Made by a program: the position numbers and the translations under genes
Assembly (NCBI RefSeq): GCF_048128805.1
Contig: NC_136002.1
Coordinates: 27,242,602 to 27,306,601, forward strand
DNA length: 64,000 nucleotides
Direction of reading: 5' to 3'
Origin: Centroberyx gerrardi
Taxonomy: Eukaryota; Chordata; Actinopteri; Beryciformes; Berycidae
Notes under the pieces: generated by a model
Seen by the model: the letters and a program-made list of their open reading frames with translations, nothing else
Database searches by the model: none
What the model was told of the DNA's origin: nothing
Part shown: piece after piece, positions 38,201-54,512 of the stretch
Numbering within the stretch: the stretch's first letter is position 1
Layout of the letters: each line of letters opens with the position of its first letter

Positions 38201-40207
38201 AGATCCATCAACAGCCATGCAGCTGGGAATATAGACTTACATGTCAGATAAATATTTAATAAATGCTTCTGTACCTCTTGTTATGAACACACTTAAACTG
38301 AACCTCGTTATGACACTGTCTAGCTAGTAGCTGCCTATCTAGCTACAGTAGTAGACTGATCTAGCAAGATTGATAGTATTGGCTATTTTGTACAAATATT
38401 ATACTGGTGTGATGTTGAAGAGACAATGTCTAATGTTTGTTTGCTTTCATTTTACTAAACAGCTGAGCTTACCTTTCAACTTGGTTCAAAAGAAGAGCAA
38501 AGCTAGCAGATAGAAAAGGAAATGGTCATGGAGGGTCAACAGATAGTGGAGCCCCCTGACAAAAGCCACCTAGTGGTCAGAGAAAAAACTACAACCACAA
38601 AATTGTTCTTGTACATGAAGAAAATAACACTAGTTTCCATGCAGTATGTTAACTGATAACAATATATCTTTATGGAAAAGCATGAAGTTTGAAATGTGTT
38701 TTAGAGTGGCAGAGTGAATTTCACGTTAGGTAATTGTTATCAAAGTGAAATACTTTAGTCCCAATGATTATTACTGGGAAGATTTCTCACAACTTTTTTC
38801 ATACACATTTCACTTCGTGTGCTTTTGAAGAGATTTCAGACTGTTTTATTATTATTATTGGTTTAAGTTATTACATTATTCGGCCCACAAATTGTTTACA
38901 AGCCAATAATGTAATGACTGGCCAATCATGTAATAAGTTATTACAATATTGTCAAAAACTGTATTACAAGTTGAAGATTTTACGAGCTTTTTATTATATC
39001 ATCGGCTTTATTGTGTTTAGTTTTATTACATTATCGATAGTTGTAATTCAGTTTTTTTCTTTGGTTCACTACAACTCCATCTCATCTAATCTATTATTTC
39101 CCATGATGCAGTCCAGCCAGAAGACAGTGAAAGCAAAGTTATCACCGGGCCAGACTGCCATATCAGATCCCCTTCGGTATCCGACTGCATTCTGGAAACT
39201 GTCACTGGAAAATTTCAGTCGTTCATACAGCGTGACAGCTGTTGCATTGTGAACAGCCTCCTCACTCTCAGCAGCCCTCTGTCACAATATTACAAACTGA
39301 ATCACAGCCACACTGGCATCGACGGGTGTGTACCTACATATGCAGCCACTGTGGATTTCCTACGTTTTACTGCATCCTTATCCAAAAAAAACTGCTGCAC
39401 CTTGGATCCATCCCCAGTAGGAACCGTTTGGAAAAAAACACATTTTTGCTGTCTTTTCTGACATTGGGTGTACAGGGAAAAGTAACTAGCCGGTTGAGAA
39501 GCACGAACATTTTATCTTGCAACACGCTGATTTTGTTCTACAGTATGACATTAAAAAAAAAACATCTCAGCTGCAGCACAGGATACAGGATAAATCTGTG
39601 TAAATGTATAAGGGGTGTGGGGGGCTTTTACAATGACTATCTCTGTACTGCACTGCATCATGGGACGGAGAGCATGCCGATGATATCAGTGATCTGGAAT
39701 GCCACCAAGTCCTCGCTGCCAGTAAACATGGGCACACAACAACAAGCCAGATATGTGATCAGTCACAGAAACACAGCATGTTGATAACACTGTGTGTGAC
39801 AGCTGGGCACCTGTTCCCCAGCGAAAGGTATAATTTGTGTAATTTTTTAATGGGTGGATGAAAACAATAACGTCACGCACTGCTATGCGGTAAATCTAAA
39901 GCTATGTCGTGATCTAGATTCCAGGAGTATTACAAATGATTGTGCAGCTACAGTATATATAGATGCCGTGCCATGACAGCAGCCTCCTACACCCTACTTC
40001 AACCCCGTTCTCTGTGTTTTGCAGGTATGGGAGTTCAGCTGTCTGTTTTCCACTGTGGACAGATGGAGCTTCAGCAACACCCCCTCCATGTCAGAGCACC
40101 TGAAAGCCTGCTCCTTCTACCAGAGGGAGGAGCGCAGCGAGCCGGTGGCTTTAGCCTGCTTGGGAGAGGTCACACAGACGCGTGGAAAAGTGAAGCACAA
40201 AAGATAA
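35214..40207 (+). CDS. fbxo40: F-box only protein 40 (spliced CDS, three coding exons)
   Basis: In mammals FBXO40 is a muscle-enriched substrate receptor of an SCF (Skp1-Cul1-F-box) E3 ligase reported to target IRS1. Coding exons: 35214-35216 (ATG only), 35418-37280, and 40025-40207, giving 682 residues; the human protein is about 709. Residues ~15-97 form a Cys/His-rich TRAF-type zinc finger (EHCDKCYNAHC, CRGNCGATLHMCKEEEH, CPASVVSC, then EWNRWP). The middle carries family blocks such as TGLAPWQDGVLERL, YNMYLVHNGAMLI, LLCSLEKELKGHLISES, TQTYNF and RRDEYRSHFRNVHSDIQ. The F-box (DPLSRLPFEILQHIAGYLDS) lies at ~555-600. The last exon gives VWEFSCLFS and SMSEHLKACSFYQ. The start was chosen because ATG joined to GTGAAGAGCAGG reproduces the family N-terminus at the right length. 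Splice sites: GTAAGT/AG for intron 2, and GC donor at 37281 with CAG at 40022-40024 for intron 3. The C-terminus is about 11 residues shorter than in human. FBXO30 is the paralogue to exclude; the blocks fit FBXO40 better. Confidence 0.95.
37767..37936 (+). repeat. AATGTAATAA-rich repeat, left copy in fbxo40 intron 3
   Basis: It contains GATAATGTAATAAAACTAAA, GCCGATAATATATTAG, ATGTATTGGCTTGTTAAGC and AATGTAATAACTTCAACCAA. It is the inverted partner of 38861-39052. Confidence 0.7.
38861..39052 (-). repeat. AATGTAATAA-rich repeat, inverted right copy in fbxo40 intron 3
   Basis: Its complement reads GATAATGTAATAAAACTAAA, then AAAGCCGATGATATAATA, CATTACATTATTGGCTTG and AATGTAATAACTTAAACC, in the order of the left copy but with about 50 bp more in the middle. 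Either two insertions in opposite directions or the two ends of one ~1.3-kb element. Confidence 0.7.
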
Positions 40208-40261
40208 TACCCATGGTCCCACAGCTCAGTGGGCAGACCGCAACTCTAGAACAAGATGTAA

Positions 40262-40281
40262 CGTGTGTGTGTGTGTGTGTA
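40262..40281 (+). repeat. (GT)n in the fbxo40 3' region
   Basis: Ten GT units about 55 bases after the fbxo40 stop, so probably transcribed in its 3' UTR. Confidence 0.9.
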
Positions 40282-41928
40282 CCTGTAGGACTGTGAAGTG
40301 GATAAAGCCTCCACATAATGGTGTTTTATTATAAAGCTGCTGTACGGGAACAGAAAGGAAGGCTGGCTGACACGTAATAATGGCTTTAATATGTGTGAAG
40401 AATTCACTTTGGCATGAACTGCAATTTCTGAGGTCTTTCATATTGTATTTGATTTGATTTTCTCAGCCTCTTCAACCTGTAATGTCACTTGAGAACAAAT
40501 TGTATTTGGTATCATTTTATTTCAATAGTTCAGTGTTGACTGGGGACTAGTTGACTAGTGTTGACTCTCAACGCCTCCTACTTTACCCTGCATGGTTTAG
40601 CCTGATTGCATGATTACTATCAGGTGTTGCTGGTCTATATAGCTTACCAGGACTTGGTTGCTTTTACTCTTGATCTAGAAGAAGGTCACAAGGTTGAAAC
40701 ATTATCAATTAAAGAATATTTTCTATGGAGCTGGAGTGTGGGACGCTTTTTCTTCTGTTTTCTCCTGTTTACCACCAGTGATCAGCACCTCTCTACAAAA
40801 AGATTTTTTGGTGTTACCTCTCTACTATAGACTCTCAACGATGTATCAGTACATAATCAACAGTGCATCAGCTGACTGTAAACAGCTGCTCAAATTACTA
40901 TCAATAGACTGTTGGGAGACTGTCAACAGCTACAACCTAGGTTAGTTTAGTTTAGTCACATAAACACTTGATTAAAGTTACAGTTAAGGTTAGGGCTAGT
41001 TTAACTTTAGGAACATAAAATAATTTGGCAAAGTTTAGGGTTAAGGATTAGTTTAGTCTGGGTTAGTAAAGGACAGTAAGGCAATTAACTTGTGAAACAC
41101 TTTCATATGTAGGAGTGGTTGTTTGAATGCATGTTACCTGTCTGCTGAGAATCTTGACAGTCAACTGCCATATTGTAGAGTCAACAGTGGACTATCAAAA
41201 TAAATTGTTACCTTCTTTTTTAATATTAATCTCAAAGCATTTTGCAAAATGCTTCAGGATGATTATTAAAATATTTCCCTCTGGGATAAATTAAGCACCT
41301 ATCGATCTATTTGTGGATTTATAAAGCGTGTTATGAGATAAGATAAAGTTAATGAAACTTTAATGATCCCTTTGGGCAAATCAGATATTTACAAATAAAT
41401 TGATTGCTATGGTGTTTGAGGAAAAAATGGTCATCACAATTTCTAATATCAACTCATTTGTCTTTGTTTAGCATATCACAAGCATAATTATGTTGTTTTT
41501 TTTCTTTTTCTGTCTTATGATTAGATGTTTTGGTGAAAAAGGTATGACTGGAGTAAGACTACTAGAAATGCTGCTGATGGTGACTGTTTCTCCTTTTCAA
41601 AATATCAATACTGACATCTACTGGAGAAAAAGTGCCTGAACTCTTGGGAATGTTGACCATTACATCACACACAGGAAATAAAACTGGTACTTGAATGTTA
41701 AACATGATATTGTATTCTAAATAGATCACATTAGATAACTTACATGCTCTATGATGGGAATACACAAATCTATGTTTCTAATTTAGACATGCTGCAGTCT
41801 GTTAAGGAAAATGAGAGCTCTATTCTCTGTGTGTTACAGCCATCATACAACCTGTGTTCAACCTTATTAATTTTACACATACTGCAGCACACAATCACTG
41901 GAACAAAAATAACAGAAAAAAACTCTCT

Positions 41929-41950
41929 TTTATTGATCACAAACTTTATT
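41929..41950 (-). terminator. ttc36: ttc36 poly(A) signals
   Basis: Two AATAAA hexamers on the minus strand (41950-41945 and 41934-41929) lie about 60-80 bases beyond the ttc36 stop, implying a short 3' UTR. The hexamers are seen; which one is used is unknown. Confidence 0.6.
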
Positions 41951-42008
41951 AATCTAGTTCATAGAAAATGTGTGCAAGTGTGCAGTTTTGTCTCCTCAGA
42001 TTGTCTCG

Positions 42009-44054
42009 CTATTGCATCTCAGGCACTTCAGGATTGCGTAGTTTGTTGATCACCTCTGACAGCATTCGGTTGCACAGCGCGCCGTACGGATTGAGCACCA
42101 CCGCCTGCTGTCGAGCAAATTCACTACCGAGTGCAGCTGCCTTCGCAAAATCTGCTCTGGCTTCATCCTCCTGGCACGCTAACCGGAGTAAAAGGCCCCT
42201 CTGCACCAGCGCCTGGCAGGCGGTTCGCCCGGTGTCACCACTCAGAGAGACGGCCCGCTCCAGGTCCTGTAGCGCACCTGCGGGGGAGAAGGGCACCGTG
42301 AGGCTCACACATGGCTGGAAAACTGATTTTCAAAGTGCAACCTCTTACAGATTACTGAGTCTGTGCTTAAAACTGAGCTCAGTAACTAGTCTACTTTGCC
42401 AAACTTCATAGAATATGCAGTTAAAGGAACAATGACCCCAATTTACAGACTGTAATTTAAACAGTCTCATAACCATCCACAACCTGAATCTATCATTATC
42501 TCAAAATATCTATCAGGTCACAATCGAGCGTGCTTGATTAATTCAACAAGTGCAGCAATCACAAAAGTATCTCTTATCTGAATACTGTACTAAGTAATAA
42601 ACCATGACATCTTCATATGAATACACTTCAATTTTACTGCTCTCTCGTGCTGATTGATATAATACAGTAGTAATTCAAACTATATGCAGTACATTTTACA
42701 TTTGCAACATTGTCAGGTAGGTCTTTCCCTGGAAAAACCCTCTGGCGCACAGGAAGTGATGCATTTTATGTTATCAAAAACAACAATAGCAGTTTGTTTG
42801 GAATAAATAGAGGAAACTTCATCAACAGAAACCCTAAGGAAAAAGTACTGCTTTGATTGACAGGTGATCTCTGGTATGTGCAGTGCAGAAACACCACAGC
42901 AATGTGCGCTTAGCACCAAAGATGTCGCCAAAATCAAAGAAATAAGAAGCTGTAACTGATTACAGTAACCGTTTTTGAAATCAGAGTATTGTAATTCATG
43001 TATACACACTGTACAAAATATTAGCGACACTTACTGTTTTCATTAAGTACACTGACAAAGTGAATCCAGGTAAAAGCCGTTATTATCCCTTATTTATTTC
43101 CCTTATTAAATGTACACAAATCACAAAGGAAGAGATTCAGATAAAGAGAAGCAGACGGGTTAGAGAAGGTTTTTTAAAGCTTTGAGACGATGTGTATTGT
43201 GCAAAAGGGGCTGCAACAAAACATCAGGAAGATGTCCCTAATGTTTCGTACATTCAATCCACAACTCCCCAACCCATGTAACAGACAGGTGGAAGAACCA
43301 AAAGCAAGGCTAACCCAGCGCCAGAAGTAAACACATCACACATAACACTCTTGACAAACTGCATCAGGTAGACAAAGCTCTGATGCGCCGCGCTGTGCCG
43401 GCCTCAGACATCACAGACTGATATGACGGCACACTGCAGGGTCTATGGATAGCGATCATTGTTGGAGACCTTGTTAGACACGATAGCGAGTGCAAAGTGA
43501 GGGTTATTATGGAATGTGTGGCATGTACCTGCTGTGTTCCCTTGGAGGCGTAGGGCCTGTGCCCGGTTGTTATAGGCTGAGGCTCGCTGAGGCAGAATCT
43601 GGATTGCCTGGCTGAACTGTTGAAGTGCAGTTTGCAAATCCCCAGCCTCTGCCGCTGAGACACCCTGCATCTCCAACTCTTTCACTTGCTTCAGCAACTC
43701 TGTGTCAAAGCCACTGTCTGGCAGGGGGAGATAAACAGGTTGAAAAAGCACTCAAACTCAATTGACAGGTACCGTGGCAAGGAAAACACAGAAATGTCAC
43801 CCAGAACTCAACTTGGATTAAAATGTCATGTTTTTTTCTAGACCAGGGATGGAATGCGTTCAAATAAATTCAATATGCTATGAAATGATAAACTTAAAAG
43901 CTCTGACATGATATGCAGAGGCACATCAAGTCAGAAGCTCACGCTCACCATCATCAGTTAATTCCTCCTCTTGGTTCAGGCCAGGGACGTCTCCAAACGG
44001 GCTGGTGGGGTTGAATATAGCCTGGAGTACGGCTCTGTCATGTGCCGAGGCCAT
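42009..44054 (-). CDS. ttc36: Tetratricopeptide repeat protein 36 (three coding exons)
   Basis: TTC36 (HBP21) is a small cytosolic TPR protein known in mammals to bind Hsp70 and to stabilise 4-hydroxyphenylpyruvate dioxygenase in tyrosine breakdown. Coding exons on the minus strand: 44054-43949, 43717-43529, 42277-42009; the spliced product is 187 residues, against 189 in human. Exon 1 gives the conserved head [19 protein letters not shown]. Exons 2 and 3 encode the TPRs: [38 protein letters not shown], then ALQDLERAV and [20 protein letters not shown]. The conserved end is [15 protein letters not shown], and the stop is TAG. Both introns are GT-AG (donors GTGAGC and GTACAT) in phase 1, and both junction codons (GAC and GGT) restore the family sequence. 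It converges on fbxo40. A poly-T run and a long GA tract lie upstream of the ATG. No break is seen. Confidence 0.96.
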
Positions 44055-44163
44055 CGCACTGATGTCTGTGAAGGAAACCAACAAAGAAGGCATAAAACGA
44101 AAAATGGTGACACCTAAGTTATAGCCGGGTGGAGAATTCTTCCCCCCTCTATTTCTTCTACCA

Positions 44164-44189
44164 TTTTTTTTTTTTTTTTTTTTTTTTTT
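44164..44189 (+). repeat. poly-T run upstream of ttc36
   Basis: 26 T residues (poly-A on the ttc36 strand), about 110 bp before its ATG. Confidence 0.95.
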
Positions 44190-44318
44190 ACAGCCAATCA
44201 GAGTAGGGGGTGGAAGCAGGAGTGGACTTTGAGATTTCTCTGAGCCCTGAGCACATCTGTATTTGGTTAACTCAAAAATGCAGACCAGGGAGGCTGGGGA
44301 TCTGCTGCTGTAATCGCA

Positions 44319-48775
<4,457 letters not shown>

Positions 48776-49442
48776 GCAAATTGGAGTTTTAGTCAAACAA
48801 ACATTTCACACAGGCAGAGCTGCTCTGGAGGTAGAAATATTCTCATTGGTTGAATTAAACCTTAGTGGGCGGAGCCAAAGAACCACAGTTTTTCTGGCTA
48901 AGGGTTAGGGTTTGGTAACTTTTCTAGTGTGTTAGCATCCCAGTTAGACTGAAGCCCAGTGAAAAAGGCAAGAAGAAAGAGAGATAGGAGCTAATAGCCT
49001 ACTATAAAGTCGAGCACTCTTGGTACTAACTGAAAAATTGCAATTTAGCCATACTAAGTTATCTATGTTAGCTAGTTAGCCTAGCTGGCCTTCCAAGTTC
49101 AAACTAGCCATACAAGCCCATACTAATCTATAAACTAGCTAGCTAGCCTGCAGACCTTTCAAGTTCAAACTAGCAATACTAGTCTAGGCTTGTATTGCTA
49201 GTTTGAACTTGAAAGAAGGTTAGCAGGCTAGCTAACTAGCTTGATCATGAATTCCATGGTCATGAACGAATGAAAAAAAGTCATTGGTATTTAAAAATAT
49301 TTTTTATCTCTGTTTTGACCACAGTTTTTTTTGCCAGTAGCTAAAAAATGTGGTTTATTGAGGTTGAACACAACCAATACGATTTCTGCCTCCAGAGCAG
49401 CTCTGCCTCTGAAGTGTTTGTATAACTAAAACTCCAATTTGC
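48776..49442. mobile_element. 667-bp TIR element with internal palindrome
   Basis: The outer arms are GCAAATTGGAGTTTTAGT...GGCAGAGCTGCTCTGGAGG (from 48776) and the complement ending ACTAAAACTCCAATTTGC (to 49442), similar over about 90 bp. Inside, 49135-49232 is a second palindrome of ~45-bp arms around a 12-nt loop. A diverged direct copy of the TTCAAACTAGC unit sits at about 49098. No coding capacity. Family not recognised. Confidence 0.65.
49135..49232. repeat. palindrome inside the 48.8-49.4 kb element
   Basis: The left arm contains CTAGCTAGCCTGCAGACC and TTTCAAGTTCAAACTAGC. The right arm contains GCTAGTTTGAACTTGAAA and GGTTAGCAGGCTAGCTAACT. The inner ~25 bp pair perfectly. It could form a long hairpin if transcribed. 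Confidence 0.7.
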
Positions 49443-49472
49443 TAAATATACAGTATGTGCACACACTCACAC

Positions 49473-49511
49473 GGTCACTCACTCACTCACTCACTCACTC
49501 ACTCACTCACA
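49473..49511 (+). repeat. (ACTC)n microsatellite
   Basis: About nine ACTC units, 30 bp after the 48.8-49.4 kb TIR element. Confidence 0.95.
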
Positions 49512-50879
49512 CAAACAACTTTTCCAACCAACCATGATTAAAACCATGATTGCATCAACCAAGGCACTGAGGAGAAACAAAACAGACCGAATAGCAATTT
49601 TAGGATTTGGGATATCTGGACAGGTAACTGTAATGTTTTCCTAAAGTAATGTGGTGGAGCGTAGCCGGAACTGTCATAATGAACCATGGATGATTTATGG
49701 TTTACTTGGGCAAAAACAGAGAAATTTAAGTGGAGCTGGCTGCTTTGTTGGAACTGTTGTGCCACCGGAGTCCCCGGCTGATAGAGAACACAACGCCGAA
49801 ACTTCAGAACAAGACTAAAACTGGCGAGGCAAACCACTTTATAGATTTCCCCAGGCTAATGTACACTTGGGGCCTTTTGTGTTTTAGGGGTGCTGAATGA
49901 AATGTGATTTTGGGGTGGAGTGGGAGGGGCAGGAGGGGCAATCATACTTTAATAAGCTAGTGTTAATTATCAATAACTTTAGAAAAAAGTAGCATGTAGC
50001 AAGTATTTAGAATGCTTGAATTTTGCATGGCTGATTATAACACCAAAAACTTTCAGATGTCAGAGAGGCAACATTCAACTTCTGTTCCAGGCAAATCAGA
50101 CAAAACTTTTTCAAAATTGTTTGTTGTCAAATAACCTGGCATGTCTGATTCATAGAGACACTTTGTGAGGTGACCATGTATCCGCTTGTTGCTAACATTA
50201 TTGTCCACGATTCTACAGTTGGGGATATTTTTTGATTATTTCCCTTTCAGTTGCATAATGCTGTAGTCTGCATGCATTATAACATCTAGTGCTGCACACA
50301 AAGGGACGGCACTGCTGAGTAGTGAGGCACAACAACATTCAGATCCATGCCTTGATTCAAACTGATACTGATCTTTTTTGATGATGCAAATGTATCCTTC
50401 AATCCTCTGAACATAAAGAACAGATACAAGCTAAAAGCTGTGTGACTGAGGTTATGTCTAGAATACTCAAGTATTCTCCAAACCCACTTCATAGTTATAG
50501 AATTTGTGATTCGGACAAAGACATTTTCATCTATATCAGAAACAATAAACACCATAGAGGTTATCACTGAGTCTGATCCCATCAAAACGGATAATATCAA
50601 ATCCGTTGTGAAATGACGCCTTCTACTTTCAGACTACTGTTTGGTAGATAACAATAGACCTTACCCTCTTCAGCAGGATGGAATGCACATTCTGTGATGT
50701 GATATGGTGTTTTATGTACTGCTGTCCTATCAGTGCACAAATAAATGTCTGTACAACAATTTGCTTTGTTATCTCATTGTCATTGTCCATGTTATTGTCC
50801 ATTTTATTGTTTTTAGAGATTTTCCTTGTCTTCACTGACAGTCTGAGGTTGATGGTGCCGGTTAAGCAAGACTAGACCA

Positions 50880-51089
50880 GGGAGGGTAGGTAGGCTTGTT
50901 ATGTCTTCCAACATGCTACCTTTTCCCTTGTGCTTTGTTTTGTTTCCTTTGGTTTTATTTTGTTGTACACTGCATTGCATCATGTTGTTCTGTGATTGAT
51001 TGTTGATTAGTTAGATCTAGGTTGTCCTTTGAGACATGCTTTTGTGATGAAGGGCTTTATACAGTAAATAAACCTGACTTGACTTGACA
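50880..51089 (+). mobile_element. LINE 3'-tail fragment
   Basis: CTTTTGTGATGAAGGGCTTT and AGTAAATAAACCTGACTTGA followed by short TTGAC tandem units is the usual form of a fish LINE 3' end. There is no RT sequence next to it. Confidence 0.5.
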
Positions 51090-51766
51090 ATGCATGTACG
51101 CTGCTGTCTTTCATTTTCTCACAATATTGAAAAAAACGGAAGGAGACGACTAAAAAAAAAACTAAAACTCAAAATCCATCCATCTGGGCCAACAATATGC
51201 CACTGTTTGTTCCCAAAGAGGCTTCCCCTGCTCAGATCAATGAATGAGACAATACCCAGAGTGCTTGGCTTTAGCTTCTTTTGAGCAGCACAAAGGAGAG
51301 CGGTAAGCTGGCTAGCAGCACTTTCTTTGGCAACGCCTATCCTCTAAAACTTGTTAACACCGATCCCAGATGGTACACCTGCATGTGCGACCTGCAGGGG
51401 CTGCTTATCGTCGCAGATACTGAGGCACTGTAGGGCAGATTGTCTCAAAGAGGAGTGGCATTACCATTTGCCCATTCAAAAAAAATAAAAAATAAAATAG
51501 AGATTGCAATATGAGCCTTATAATGTGAACAGCTAACAATGCACACATTCGCTTCTAACCTGTAAATTTGCCAACAAAGATGCTTTATCTTTATTAATCT
51601 GTTGTACTAAATTTGTTTTTGTTGTAAATTACTTGTATTATCTTCATTACTGCGTTTTATTCTTATCTACTTTACTGTATATCCTCCTCTCCTCCAGTTT
51701 CCCAGTGCAGATCATTAAAGTCTCCTTTAAGTATCATGATTATGATTATTATGATTATTATCATCG

Positions 51767-51790
51767 TTGTTGTTGTTGTTGTTGTATTGT
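51767..51790 (+). repeat. (GTT)n microsatellite
   Basis: GTT tract followed by GTT-rich sequence to about 51870. Confidence 0.9.
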
Positions 51791-52017
51791 TTGTTGTTAG
51801 TGTTGACAGCGTTGTTGATGGTTTTCCCGATGTTATTGTTGTGGATATGGTTGCTGTTGTTCCAACATTTCCAACAGTACCAGAACATCAGTAAATAAAA
51901 GCACAAGCAGCATCCTATCTATAGGCTCAGTGAAAATGTTCCTTTTATCTCTGATTTCCCCTATATGAGTGTGTCATAGATCTGGGCTCATCCTTTTTCC
52001 CACCGGGTTGACAGCAG

Positions 52018-52053
52018 AAACACACACACATACCGACACACACACACACACAC
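52018..52053 (+). repeat. (CA)n microsatellite
   Basis: CA tract with one TACCGACA interruption. Confidence 0.9.
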
Positions 52054-54179
52054 TTTCTAAAACAGACGTCACACAGCTATTCGATCGATGTTATTCCTCA
52101 GATCATCTGATCGTTCTGTCTGGATTTATGAGCATGAGACTCTCCCACAGCGCGCCATAAGAGACATGGGACTAATATAGGATGTAATTCTGAAGCAAAA
52201 CATCAAAACGCCCCTTTGACAATGAAGGACCGGCTGACTTTTAGGACAGTATTCAAGGTAACTTTGGGAGACACAGTGGCTTTGTCTGGTGTATAGCTGA
52301 AGGCACACTGAAATAAACAGCGTCGGTGTCAGTCAGCGTGTTGAAGCACAATTAAATATTCTGTCAGTTCACAAATTCTGGCTCGATTTCAACGTCAGTA
52401 TAGCGAAGCTCACAGTTGGGTTTCTCACACCTGACAGATCAGCATCAGATTATTTTCCGACTGCTCATAATCTGACGAATAATCCAATAAATAATCAAAT
52501 ACAAAATAATCAGACAAATAACCGTTTACAAAGTATTACATCATACCTGCATCAGCAGAGGAGGAGAAGCAATATAAAATGCTGGCCCACTTGCATTCAT
52601 CCCTGGAAAGCACGCATCCACCTACCAGCATATTTCTCATGCATTTTTTAGAGTCAACTGTTCTCATGCCAGGATGCACTTGAGAGGGCCTATCTGGTCT
52701 TTGTGAGAAGCTATCTGCATGTCTTTAAAGTCTTATATTAGAAAGTTAAATGAGCACATGAATATCCCCAGAGATCGTTTACCTGCATTGGATAGAAAAT
52801 AAGATTTTTATGGTGGAGCAGACATTACAATGCAGCCGCAAAGTAGAATGGATAGCCCTGGTCCAAAGCTTATTTAACACTTGATGTCATGCGGCTACAT
52901 CATTTGTGCAGGCGGGATAACTCATTTGGAAAATGAAAAGTCCCTTGGAGTGATGTGTGAGATCTAATCGGCCGCAATATTGTATGGTTTGTAGATTACC
53001 CCTTGTCAGCCAGTTCACCGGGTGCAAAAGCGGCTGGTTAATGTGTCAGGCTGGATTGTTTGAAGGACGAGGCATAGCAGTGTAAGAGGCTGAAATTTGT
53101 TTTTCATAAAGAACCATCTCATTACAAAGAGATATTGTTCACTTTTCATCTTATCTACGGCACTGTCAAAACGGCTTTGGCAAATGCAAAATATAAGAAA
53201 GAGAAGCAACAAAGAAAACAGAAGATTCTCTTTGCTGCACACCACCCAGCACACCCGTTACCCAACTAGCATGTTTGTTGATGTAGTTTTGCATATTGAC
53301 CAAAGGATGGAGCCCAAAGACAGAGCTTTCTTGTTCTGCAGGTCGATTCAAGGGATTCTCGCTCAGTGAGGTTCATGCATGAGCACTAAATAAAACATGA
53401 TACTTCTCACATGCCCTTAGCTATAGCACATCAAGACTTAATTTCACCGCTGTCTGCTGCATCTGATTTTTTTCTTTTTTTTTCTTTTAGCATTGAACTA
53501 CATGAAGGGCTTATCACTTAGAGCAAGGTCTTATTTTGTGTGTATGTTGTTATTTTGTGAGAACTCCAAGGCAGTTTCCATTAATATAGGTCAACAAGGT
53601 ATTAATAGAAACAACATGGAAAAACATCTATGGTGAATTTACTGGCCTCTTTCTTTGGTGACTCATCACATTTATATCTTTAGGCGCCACTGTTTTCATC
53701 CGGCTCGGGTCTTTCTGGAGCTGTCCGCCCCCTCCCTGCTCCCATGTAAATACAGTTGTTTGTTATGAGCTGTAGTCCCAGCTAAAGGTTGGAGGCAGTG
53801 ACCTCAGTCCAGCTCTAATTAATCAACAGAGCAGTGCAACGTCCCACACCATTAACCTTACAGGAGTGAGAGGTTCATAAATGGCACAGGCTGGACCTGC
53901 ATGGGAGAGGGAGCCCCAGGTTTCACACAATCACTCTTTGCTGGTGGTTTCTACTTAACGGTAAAATCAGCACCTACCTATCCATGTTACTCCAGAGAGT
54001 CATCTTCTCATCAGTAATGTATCCTGTTCTCAGCAAGTCAATTGCCTTGTGTTTTTTTTTCACCTTTTATTACCCAGGGAGCTTTGGCTGAGTTTGCATG
54101 CTCTTTTGTCAGCAAAGCCCTGCTTCAGTCTCATGCAACTGCACATATTCAAACCTGGGAGCCGCCCAGCACAACCTTA

Positions 54180-54512
54180 ATCTGGGCGATATATCGCATA
54201 ATATCGATATTGTGATATGAGACTAGATATTGTCTGTGATTTTTGTTGTCGCAATATTGTGAAATAAATGTTACTTCTTCCTGGTCTTAATGCTGTGATA
54301 CAATTTTCTGTTCTGGCTGAGTAAAATGAACAATGATTCCCTTTACCTGCTCATCATATTACTTATTACTGATTACACACTACTGATTACTAATGATCAT
54401 GACTAATTTTCAGAATTTTCTTGTGAGTAAATATCTTATGAAAGCACGCATACTCATCCCCAAAATATTGTCACATTATCGAGGTATTTGGTCTAAAATA
54501 TCATGATATTTG
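54180..54512. mobile_element. possible MITE with CGATAT-rich ends
   Basis: The left end CTGGGCGATATATCGCATAA and the right region TATTTGGTCTAAAATATCAT recall a common teleost MITE that starts GGGCGATAT. The ends are not clean inverted repeats by eye. Low-grade call. Confidence 0.4.

Larger units (their letters stand above)
37281..40024 (+). other. fbxo40: fbxo40 intron 3, probable GC-AG intron
   Basis: The large coding exon ends ...TCGAAAGAAA followed by GCAAGT, the standard GC-AG donor context. The last exon starts after TTTTGCAG with GTA TGG GAG TTC. Joining AAA to GTA keeps phase 0 and gives W-K-C-R-K-K-V-W-E-F, the same spacing as human W-R-V-H-R-E-I-W-Q-F. The nearby GT dinucleotides (37270-37271, 37285-37286) both leave phase 1 and would not continue into VWEF. 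The 2.7-kb intron carries the inverted-repeat pair listed separately. Confidence 0.8.
40208..42008. other. intergenic stretch between convergent fbxo40 and ttc36
   Basis: This holds the fbxo40 3' UTR (end not fixed; ATTAAA at ~40708 and ~40970 and AATAAA at 41199-41204 are candidates), a (GT)10 run at 40262-40281, a GTTAG/GTTTAG-rich stretch at 40940-41070, and a repeat-tail motif (CTCTGGGATAAATTAAGC) near 41280 followed by a degraded AACTTTAATGATCCC tail near 41355. No further gene is seen. Confidence 0.6.

Noticed and set aside
38764..39784. Two frames (162 and 180 residues) inside fbxo40 intron 3
   Set aside because: The first runs through the inverted AATGTAATAA repeat. Neither has a recognisable domain or clean splice sites.
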